In this document: in pieces, positions 16,183-22,071 of the stretch
Position numbering within the stretch: position 1 is the first letter of the stretch
Layout: each line of letters begins with the position of its first letter
The notes under the pieces: generated by a model
The model's input: the letters and a program-made list of their open reading frames with translations, nothing else
The model's database searches: none
Told to the model about the DNA's origin: nothing
Program-made: the position numbers and the translations under genes
Assembly (NCBI GenBank): GCA_030725785.1
Contig: JANRFB010000008.1
Span: 1-46,538, forward strand
DNA length: 46,538 nt
From: Solirubrobacteraceae bacterium
Lineage (GTDB): Bacteria > Actinomycetota > Thermoleophilia > Solirubrobacterales > Solirubrobacteraceae
Direction: 5' to 3'

Positions 16183-17091
16183 ATGTCGACCGCTTACCCA
16201 GAAGGGCTTGAGGCGCCGTTCGTCCATCCGCCACCGCCGCAGCGGCCGGAGCTGCCAGATGGCATTGAGCCAACCGCGCTGGCACCGAACTGGCGCGCCT
16301 GGATGGGCTTCGTGGGACTTTTGGTGGGCTTCGTTGCTGCCGCCGTGGGTGCAGTGACCTTGACGCTTATCGGTGCTGCCTTCGATGGCTCGGTGATCGC
16401 CAGCGGCAAACTCACCGATCCATCACCTGCGATCAACATTCTTGCGACCGTCGTTCAAGACCTCTGCTTGATTGGCGCGGCGCTTGCTCTTGCCCGAATT
16501 GCGGGGCGCCCAAGACCATGGGACTTTGGCTTGCGTGGCACGCCCTTCTGGCCAGCGGTCGGTTGGGCCGCACTGACTTGGACGAGCTTTCTGGCCTTCA
16601 CGCTCGCTTGGGTTGCTCTGGTTGGAGCCGAAGATGCGGCCGACACGCTTCCGAGCGAGCTCGGTGCCGACAAGAGCACCGTGGCGCTTGTTTCGGTGGG
16701 CATTCTCGTTTGCGTCTTAGCGCCGCTTGCGGAGGAGTTTTTCTTTCGCGGCTTCTTCTTCACCGCGCTGCGCTCATGGAAGGGGGTCTGGCCAGCGGCA
16801 TTGGTAACCGGCCTGATCTTCGGCGGCATCCACGCCGGCTCCTCGAACATCGCCTTCCTCGTGCCGCTGGCCTTTTTCGGTTTTGCGCTCTGCCTGCTCT
16901 ACGCCAAAACCGGTTCGCTCTACCCCTGCATTGCGGTCCACGCGGCCAACAACTCGGTCGCTTTCTCCTCCTCTCAAGACTGGGGCTGGCAGGTAGCGCC
17001 GGTACTCGCCGGCTCTCTGGCGATCGTCGCCTTGATCTGCTGGCTGGTGCGACGGGCGGCGGGGCCGACGCCGGCCTGGGCGCTTAGCTGA
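16183..17091 (+). CDS. CPBP-family intramembrane metalloprotease
   Basis: This 302-residue membrane protein starts at ATG 16183, with AAGG about 9 nt upstream; TTG 16174 is a weaker alternative. It has about seven or eight TM helices. The CPBP/Abi core is in the second half: EEFFFRGFFF (EExxxR motif), FGGIHAG (catalytic His) and HAANNSVAF (HxxxN motif). Relatives include Rce1 prenyl-protein proteases and bacteriocin-immunity proteins; the bacterial roles are mostly unknown. The N-terminal cytoplasmic 40 residues are Pro-rich. The gene follows the HAD gene and precedes the L,D-transpeptidase, which has its own promoter. Confidence 0.92.
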   Translation: MSTAYPEGLEAPFVHPPPPQRPELPDGIEPTALAPNWRAWMGFVGLLVGFVAAAVGAVTLTLIGAAFDGSVIASGKLTDPSPAINILATVVQDLCLIGAALALARIAGRPRPWDFGLRGTPFWPAVGWAALTWTSFLAFTLAWVALVGAEDAADTLPSELGADKSTVALVSVGILVCVLAPLAEEFFFRGFFFTALRSWKGVWPAALVTGLIFGGIHAGSSNIAFLVPLAFFGFALCLLYAKTGSLYPCIAVHAANNSVAFSSSQDWGWQVAPVLAGSLAIVALICWLVRRAAGPTPAWALS

Positions 17092-17113
17092 CGCAACCCG
17101 GGGGGCACGGTCA

Positions 17114-17119
17114 TACAAT
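17114..17119 (+). promoter_or_regulatory. Leaderless-type -10 box for the L,D-transpeptidase gene
   Basis: TACAAT lies six bases before the GTG start at 17126, and no Shine-Dalgarno is present. It supports transcription starting at the GTG. A possible TGACGC -35 at 17089-17094 is spaced 19 bp, longer than ideal. Confidence 0.6.
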
Positions 17120-17125
17120 CGGCAT

Positions 17126-18112
17126 GTGCCTAATCGTCGGCTTGGCCTGATTCTCCCACTGTTCGCTCTCGCACTGCTCGCCTTGCCTAGCGCAGCGCTC
17201 GCGCAAGAGCCCGTGCCTGAACCGCCGCCGGTGCCGGCTCCGGCGGTAAAGACGACGGTCAAGCTTGGCTTCACCGGCCTAACTAATCGCCAAGTTCTCG
17301 GAGGCGAGGCTTGGGCGGTCAGGGGGACCGTCGGTAAATTTGTTGCCGGCCAGAGCGTGACGCTGAAGATCAAGCGCAACGGACGACGGGTGCTCACCCG
17401 CACGCTCGCGATCACGCAGGATGGATCGGTCGGTCGCTTCAAGCTGGCGCTCAAATTTAACCGCGGTGGTTTGCTGACCGTTCAAGCGAGCCACGCTGCA
17501 ACTGCAGAGATGGCGGCTGCAGATTCGCGCGCGCTCAAGGTGCGGGTCGTTTCGCGCTCGGCGCGAGCAGGCGATCGCGGACTGGCCGTTAAATATCTGC
17601 AAAGCCGCCTCTCAAGGCTTGGCTACGTCGTTGGCAAGCGCGGCTACTACGACGCTCGCACCGCTCGGGCCGTGCTCGCCTTCCGCAAGATCACGCGGAT
17701 GGCGCGAACCCAAGTGGCCACGAGCGAAGTGTTCAGCCGTCTCGCTAAAGGCTGGGGTCGCTTCAAGGTCCGCTACAAGGATCACGGCCGCCACGTCGAG
17801 GTCGATCTCACGCATCAGGTGATTGCGCTGATCAGCCGCGGCAAGGCTGTGCGGATCTACCCGACAAGCTCCGGCAAGCCGTCAACACCGACGATCCTCG
17901 GCAACTTTTCGGTCTACAGAAAGGAAGCGGGAACAAATAGTTTGGGGATGATTTTCTCGAGTTACTTCATCCGTGGCTACGCGATTCACGGCTTTGTCGA
18001 CGTGCCGGTCTACCCGGCCAGTCACGGCTGCCTGCGGATTCCGCCACCGGACGCCATCTCGGTTTACAACTGGATCAACATCGGCACGCGTGTCGACACC
18101 TACTACCGGTAG
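17126..18112 (+). CDS. Secreted L,D-transpeptidase with peptidoglycan-binding domain
   Basis: This is a 328-residue protein. A signal peptide (about 1-26: LGLILPLFALALLALPSAALA) is followed by a Pro-rich linker and a beta-rich region (about 45-140). A PG_binding_1 domain comes next (about 146-205, GDRGLAVKYLQSRLSRLGY) and a C-terminal YkuD domain (about 215-328). The catalytic signature is HGFVDVPVYPASHGCLRI, with the active cysteine in SHGC. Such enzymes form 3-3 cross-links in peptidoglycan outside the membrane. The start GTG is supported by the leaderless -10 box. Together with PBP1A the window covers two kinds of wall cross-linking. Confidence 0.93.
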   Translation: MPNRRLGLILPLFALALLALPSAALAQEPVPEPPPVPAPAVKTTVKLGFTGLTNRQVLGGEAWAVRGTVGKFVAGQSVTLKIKRNGRRVLTRTLAITQDGSVGRFKLALKFNRGGLLTVQASHAATAEMAAADSRALKVRVVSRSARAGDRGLAVKYLQSRLSRLGYVVGKRGYYDARTARAVLAFRKITRMARTQVATSEVFSRLAKGWGRFKVRYKDHGRHVEVDLTHQVIALISRGKAVRIYPTSSGKPSTPTILGNFSVYRKEAGTNSLGMIFSSYFIRGYAIHGFVDVPVYPASHGCLRIPPPDAISVYNWINIGTRVDTYYR

Positions 18113-18124
18113 CGTCGCTCCCCG

Positions 18125-18673
18125 ATGGATGCCCGACAGCGCCTAACCGAAGAGCTGCGCGCTCACGCCTTGATCATCGGCGAGGTGACGCTTACCAGCG
18201 GTGCCGTCGCCCAGTATTACGTTGATTCAAAGCGGGCGATTATGCTGCCGGCCGGCTTCGCGGCACTTGGCGAACTGGTCGCTGCGAAGGCCGCCGAGCT
18301 GGGGGCAACTGCCGTCGGTGGGATGACGATGGGCGCCGACCCGGTTGCCTGCTCCGCGCTAGCTGCAGGCGCCGAAGTGAAGCTTTTCTTCGTCCGCAAG
18401 GAGGCCAAGCAGCACGGCCTGTCGCGGCGGATCGAAGGGCCGCTGCTCGACCCGGGCGAACGCTGCCTGATCGTCGAGGATGTCGTAACTAGCGGCGGCT
18501 CGACCGTCCGAGCAATCGAAGCGGTGAAGGAAGGCGGCCACGAGGTCGTCGGCGTCGTATCGGTGCTCGACCGTCTGGCCGGCGGGGCTGACGCGATCGA
18601 AGCGGCCGGCGGCTCGCCCTATACGGCGCTGACCACAATCGACGACGTTTACCCAGACCGCAGCGACCGCTAG
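18125..18673 (+). CDS. pyrE: Orotate phosphoribosyltransferase
   Basis: This 182-residue protein makes orotidine monophosphate from orotate and PRPP in pyrimidine synthesis. The PRPP-binding signature CLIVEDVVTSGGST lies near residues 118-131. The flexible loop with FVRKEAKQHGLSRRIEG lies near 93 and the N-terminal YYVDSKRA near 33. It is 12 bp downstream of the L,D-transpeptidase and probably transcribed with it. It ends 11 bp from the 3' end of the convergent tRNA gene. Confidence 0.95.
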   Translation: MDARQRLTEELRAHALIIGEVTLTSGAVAQYYVDSKRAIMLPAGFAALGELVAAKAAELGATAVGGMTMGADPVACSALAAGAEVKLFFVRKEAKQHGLSRRIEGPLLDPGERCLIVEDVVTSGGSTVRAIEAVKEGGHEVVGVVSVLDRLAGGADAIEAAGGSPYTALTTIDDVYPDRSDR

Positions 18674-18684
18674 CGCGGCAGCAA

Positions 18685-18758
18685 TGCCCCGACCTGGATT
18701 CGAACCAGGGGCCTGCTCCTTAGGAGGGAGCCGCTCTATCCAGCTGAGCTATCGGGGC
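18685..18758 (-). tRNA. tRNA-Arg (anticodon CCU)
   Basis: On the minus strand a full cloverleaf is visible: acceptor stem GCCCCGA/TCGGGGC (7 bp), D-arm GCTC...GAGC, anticodon stem GCTCC/GGAGC with loop CTCCTAA (anticodon CCT), variable loop AGGCC, and T-arm CCTGG-TTCGAAT-CCAGG. All stems pair perfectly. The discriminator base is A (18685) and CCA is not encoded. It reads AGG arginine codons. Confidence 0.97.
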
Positions 18759-18763
18759 TTCAC

Positions 18764-18793
18764 TTAAGAAAAGATACGCCGCGGCCACGGCGT
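18764..18793 (-). terminator. Intrinsic terminator between the 204-residue gene and tRNA-Arg
   Basis: On the minus strand ACGCCG pairs with CGGCGT (6 bp, six-base loop, 18776-18793), followed by ATCTTTTCTT. It lies about 45 nt after the stop of the unknown gene at 18839. The T-rich part also contains TATCTT, a plausible -10 box for the tRNA 12 nt downstream, so terminator and promoter may overlap. Confidence 0.6.
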
Positions 18794-18838
18794 CATGCGG
18801 AAATGGCGGCCGGTCGCCAAGCGTTCGGTGAAACTGCG

Positions 18839-19453
18839 CTACTCGTCGTCCTCGTAGAGCGATTCACGCGCGACCTCTTTGCCGCCGCCGTCGTAGCAGG
18901 CGATCTCAAGCATGTCGCCGCGGAAGTCGTCTGGTGCAAGCAGCGTGAAGCGGTCATCAACCATCTCGCACTGATCGACACATAGCCCCGCCAGCTCGGC
19001 CGTCGCGATCTTTGCCTCAGCGCGCGTCGGGCGGCCCCAGACCAGCGTCATCGCCGCGATCGAATCGGTTTCGCCGCGCCACGAGCCGACGACCTCCTCG
19101 CAGAGGTCAATGTTCCAGTCAGGGTTGTCGGCCGCGGTCTGCGCCGTCACGTCGGCGACGGCTTTGAGGTCCTCATCACCGGCCTCGTTGCGCAGGTGGG
19201 CGATATAGCCAAAAACTTCAAGCCCGTTCGAGGTCGTTGCGACGGCCGGGATGTAGCTGCGGCCGTGCCAAGTGCGGTCAGGAAACCAGGCGATCTCGCC
19301 GATCTGACCGAGCTCTTCGCCGTCGTCCGGCTCGATCGAGGCGCAGGCCTCGATGAAAACTTGCTGGAGCTTCAGCGCCCAGCGTCCGGAGGGGAGATGT
19401 TCGTGTGGGGGCTCGGCCGCAAAGCGCGGCACGAGGCGGGGTTCAGGAGCCAT
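18839..19453 (-). CDS. Conserved-looking cytoplasmic protein of unknown function
   Basis: This 204-residue protein is not recognised. There is no signal peptide or TM helix. It is acidic overall and rich in Trp/Asp/Glu, and ends ESLYEDDE. Features include AWFPDRTWHGRSYIPAVA near residue 55, YIAHLRNEAGDEDLKAVADV near 83 and SWRGETDSIAAMTLVWGRP near 122. GC-rich codon third positions and length support a true gene. It begins 45 bp after dtd on the same strand and is followed by a terminator, so it probably closes the GNAT-AEC-dtd transcription unit. Confidence 0.75.
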   Translation of the reverse strand: MAPEPRLVPRFAAEPPHEHLPSGRWALKLQQVFIEACASIEPDDGEELGQIGEIAWFPDRTWHGRSYIPAVATTSNGLEVFGYIAHLRNEAGDEDLKAVADVTAQTAADNPDWNIDLCEEVVGSWRGETDSIAAMTLVWGRPTRAEAKIATAELAGLCVDQCEMVDDRFTLLAPDDFRGDMLEIACYDGGGKEVARESLYEDDE

Positions 19454-19498
19454 ATGCGCAGCTTCGCAGGAGGCGAGGAATTTGGTCGCGCGGGCGGC

Positions 19499-19924
19499 TC
19501 ACGCCGGATCCGCTTCGAGCATCAGCGTAACCGGCCCATCGTTCACCAGCTCAACCTCCATTGCCGCGCCAAATCGACCGCGCTCGGCGCCGAGCTGCTC
19601 GCAGAAGCGCTCGTAAAGCGGCTCGGCAAGCTCCGGTGGCGCGGCGCCGGTGAAGCTCGGCCGGTTGCCCTTCGAAGTGCTTGCGTAGAGCGTGAACTGG
19701 CTCACGCAGAGCAGCTCGCGCTCGCCCAGCGCCTCGCTCATCCTGCCCTCCGAGTCGTCGAAGATCCTCAGCGCCCTCACCTTCTCAGCGAGCCTGTCGC
19801 AGCAGGCCTCGTCGTCGCCGGGGCCAACCCCGAGCAGTACGCACAGGCCGCCGCCGATCGCGCCGACTGTTTCGCCGTCTACGCGAACAGAGGCGCTGCT
19901 GACTCGTTGGATTAGCGCCCGCAT
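19499..19924 (-). CDS. dtd: D-aminoacyl-tRNA deacylase
   Basis: This 141-residue protein begins MRALIQRVSSASV and has the usual size of about 145. The catalytic-site motifs are CVSQFTLYAS (SQxxL) near residue 77 and ELVNDGPVTLMLE near 127, the Gly-x-Pro substrate-selection motif. DTD hydrolyses D-amino acids (and glycine from mischarged tRNA-Ala) off tRNAs in the cytoplasm. It follows the AEC transporter gene by 10 bp. Confidence 0.96.
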   Translation of the reverse strand: MRALIQRVSSASVRVDGETVGAIGGGLCVLLGVGPGDDEACCDRLAEKVRALRIFDDSEGRMSEALGERELLCVSQFTLYASTSKGNRPSFTGAAPPELAEPLYERFCEQLGAERGRFGAAMEVELVNDGPVTLMLEADPA

Positions 19925-19934
19925 CGCGGCCAGC

Positions 19935-20864
19935 CTACAGCCCGCCGGCCAATGCGACGACGCTCGCCGCGACGACGACGATCGCCGTGCTCCAAGCGAT
20001 CGCGCCGACGATGATTTTGAGGTCGAGGCCGAAGATGTGCCCGACCGCCAGGCCGGTGATGCCGCTCGCCATCGCCGCCTGAATCAGAAAAGCCGCCGGA
20101 ACCTCGATCACGAAGGTTGAGAGGCCGAGCATCACGCCTGGGGCGACCAGCAGCCGCAGCGCCAGCGCCGTCACGACCGGCGCCGTCAGCTGTGGCGGGA
20201 AGATCCTCGTGCCTTCCTGATCGTGCTCGATCATCAGGTAGACACCAACCGCAAAGAAGCCGAGCGGCGCGATCGCAACGGCCAGCAGTGTCGCGAGATC
20301 GCGCGCCCAGTCGGGGCTGAGCCAGCTCGGCGCGATAACGGCCGCGATCAGCGCGATCAGCGCCGGATTGCGGGTGAAGAAGGTCTTCGTCCTCGCTCGT
20401 GCGCCCTCGCCGGCGCGCGTTCCGAAGGCGGCGCCGATAGCGAAGCCACCAATCAGTGCGACCGGCGCCGTGACGGTCGTGTCGTAGGCGACCGCGAGGC
20501 CGATCGAATCGTTGCCAAGCAGCAGCGCGATCAGGGGGATTCCGAGATAGCCGGTGTTTGCAAGCCCAACCGAGATCATTATCGCGCCGGTCGCTGAACG
20601 CGGCAGCCTCAGCAGCCGTTCGCCGATCAGCCAAGCCAGGCCGATTACGACCAGCCGCTCGGTCCAGCCAAAGACGATTCCGGCGCCGAGCCCAGTCGTC
20701 AGCTTCAGGTGGCTGACGGTGAAGAACACGACGAGCGGAATCGCGACATAGGCAAGAATGTCGAGCAGCCTGCGCGATAGTGCCAGCGCGCTTTCGTTCC
20801 AGCGGCGTTCGGAGCCGACGCCAATCAGCAGTGCCAGCAGACTTGTCAGCGCCACGGCGATCAC
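19935..20864 (-). CDS. AEC (auxin efflux carrier)-family transporter
   Basis: This 309-residue protein (GTG start) has ten predicted hydrophobic segments in two halves, the membrane-transport (AEC/BASS-related) pattern. FVSHL-like FTVSHLKLTTGL near residue 50 and VSVGLANTGYLGIPLIALL near 95, with the conserved NxGYxGxP signature, support the family. Bacterial members export or import organic acids such as malate; the substrate here is unknown. The gene follows the GNAT gene by 13 bp and precedes dtd by 10 bp. Confidence 0.88.
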   Translation of the reverse strand: MIAVALTSLLALLIGVGSERRWNESALALSRRLLDILAYVAIPLVVFFTVSHLKLTTGLGAGIVFGWTERLVVIGLAWLIGERLLRLPRSATGAIMISVGLANTGYLGIPLIALLLGNDSIGLAVAYDTTVTAPVALIGGFAIGAAFGTRAGEGARARTKTFFTRNPALIALIAAVIAPSWLSPDWARDLATLLAVAIAPLGFFAVGVYLMIEHDQEGTRIFPPQLTAPVVTALALRLLVAPGVMLGLSTFVIEVPAAFLIQAAMASGITGLAVGHIFGLDLKIIVGAIAWSTAIVVVAASVVALAGGL

Positions 20865-20877
20865 TGCGCGCTGCCGA

Positions 20878-21309
20878 TCACTTGAGCTGTTTGCTCATCC
20901 AGATGTGTTCGATTCCGGCGTCGGGGAACGGCTCGCCGTAAGCGACGTAGCCGGCCTGTTCGTAGAGCGCAACGGCGTAGATCTGCGCCGCCAGTTGGAT
21001 CTGCTCACCGCCGAGCAGCGCGGCCTCTTGATCGGCGAGGCGAAGCATCTGCGCCGCGATCCCTTCGCGGCGGCGCTGCTTGGCGACGACCATCCTGCCG
21101 AGTTTTACCGTCGGACCGTCCCGCAGCAGGCGGCAGGTCGCGACAACTTCGCCGTCGTCGAGCGCAACTAGGTGCGTTGCCCGTTGATCAAGGCCGTCGA
21201 TCTCCTCCGCAAGCGGCACGCCTTGCTCTTCAACGAAGACGACGGTTCGCAATGCCATCGCTGCGTTAATCTGGGCTTGGTTGTCAGCAACTTCGACGCT
21301 GAGCGTCAT
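20878..21309 (-). CDS. GNAT-family N-acetyltransferase (ElaA-like)
   Basis: This 143-residue single GNAT domain contains VVFVEEQGVPLAEEIDGLD near residue 23, a motif of the ElaA/YjcF-like subgroup. It also has the acetyl-CoA-binding GRMVVAKQRRREGIAAQML (RxxGxG/A type) near 71 and QIYAVALYEQAGY near 108. It transfers acetyl from acetyl-CoA to an unknown amine. Its ATG overlaps the TlpA-like stop (ATGA), indicating co-translation. Confidence 0.9.
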   Translation of the reverse strand: MTLSVEVADNQAQINAAMALRTVVFVEEQGVPLAEEIDGLDQRATHLVALDDGEVVATCRLLRDGPTVKLGRMVVAKQRRREGIAAQMLRLADQEAALLGGEQIQLAAQIYAVALYEQAGYVAYGEPFPDAGIEHIWMSKQLK

Positions 21310-21899
21310 TTTGCCACCAGCGCGTAGCGATCGATGTCGGTGTTCAGATCGGAGGCCTTCAGATAAGGGCCGGAGTGGATTAGTTGCCGCTTACCCGAGC
21401 GCGAGTAGAAGATCGTTGAGGGAACGCCGGCCAGCTTGTTGTCGCTGAAGAACTTGCCGTCCGGGTCGCCATAGCTCGGGTAGCTGACCGGAAACTCCTT
21501 CAGCAGTCGCTTCGCCGCCGGGATGTTGTCCTTCAGATCAACGCCGAGGAAGGCGACCTTGCGGCCACGCGCGACCGACACCTGCTCGAAGACCGGCATC
21601 TCTTGGCGGCAGGGGCCGCACCATGAAGCCCAGACATTGACAACGACCGGATAGCCGCGCAGTTCCCTCAGCCGCTCGGCCAAAGCCGCCGGGCCGCCGG
21701 GGAGCAGCTCGCCCGCCTGGGCGTGGATCGCCGCTAACGCCGGCGGCGAACCTGCCAGCTGCTGCTGTGCCTCACTGGCGCTGGGAGCGCGGGCGGTTTG
21801 GGTCTCTTGGCCGCCGTTTTCGCTGCTGGCCTGCTGAAGGCCAATGATTACAACGCCGCTGAGCACGAGGACTGCGGCAATTATCGCTGCGATACGCAT
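21306..21899 (-). CDS. TlpA/ResA-like membrane-anchored thioredoxin
   Basis: From ATG 21899 this is 197 residues. It has an N-terminal signal-anchor (about 2-22, RIAAIIAAVLVLSGVVIIGL), a Gln/Ala-rich linker and a thioredoxin fold. The redox motif is WASWCGPCRQ, with cis-Pro in GVPSTIFY. It reduces or exchanges thiols outside the membrane, as CcmG/ResA do for apocytochrome c or TlpA for oxidase assembly. The open frame extends 78 codons upstream, but that part covers the promoter region and does not look like protein. Given the ccm genes at 30-32 kb, a role as cytochrome-c thiol reductant is plausible. Confidence 0.88.
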   Translation of the reverse strand: MRIAAIIAAVLVLSGVVIIGLQQASSENGGQETQTARAPSASEAQQQLAGSPPALAAIHAQAGELLPGGPAALAERLRELRGYPVVVNVWASWCGPCRQEMPVFEQVSVARGRKVAFLGVDLKDNIPAAKRLLKEFPVSYPSYGDPDGKFFSDNKLAGVPSTIFYSRSGKRQLIHSGPYLKASDLNTDIDRYALVAK

Positions 21900-21902
21900 C
21901 AC

Positions 21903-21931
21903 TTCAGGATCGCATAGTGGTGCTGTATAAT
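21903..21931 (+). promoter_or_regulatory. Sigma70-type promoter for the helicase gene
   Basis: TTCAGG (21903-21908) and a perfect TATAAT (21926-21931) are separated by 17 bp. Transcription would begin near 21938, leaving a 5' leader of about 134 nt before the helicase ATG. This contrasts with the leaderless starts elsewhere in the window. Confidence 0.6.
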
Positions 21932-21954
21932 AAATGACACACTGCGTCTGTCTC
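21927..21954 (-). promoter_or_regulatory. Divergent sigma70-type promoter for the TlpA-like gene
   Basis: On the minus strand GAGACA (21949-21954) and TATTAT (21927-21932) are spaced 16 bp. The -10 box overlaps the opposing TATAAT, so the two promoters are back to back and may compete. The predicted leader is about 20 nt before ATG 21899. Confidence 0.45.
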
Positions 21955-22071
21955 ACCTGCGAGGCTTCCAGTGTCCGCTCCGGGCGGTTCCCGGACTGGG
22001 GGAAGTGACGCCAGTACTTTGCGCCGCTTCCCACCTCTTTATTGAACGAACGCCAAGATGGCTGACTGCTA
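21938..22071 (+). ncRNA. Structured 5' leader of the helicase mRNA (candidate regulatory RNA)
   Basis: Two strong hairpins lie in tandem. Hairpin 1 is TCCGGG/CCCGGA (21979-21984 with 21990-21995, loop CGGTT). Hairpin 2 spans 22000-22032 with 11 pairs, one of them G-U, and one mismatch around a nine-base loop. A U-rich patch (CTCTTTATTG) follows about 5 nt later, so hairpin 2 could act as an attenuator. A four-codon reading frame (ATG 22058, stop 22070-22072) overlaps the helicase ATG by one base. It resembles no riboswitch I recognise. Function is inference; the base pairing is directly visible. Confidence 0.45.
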
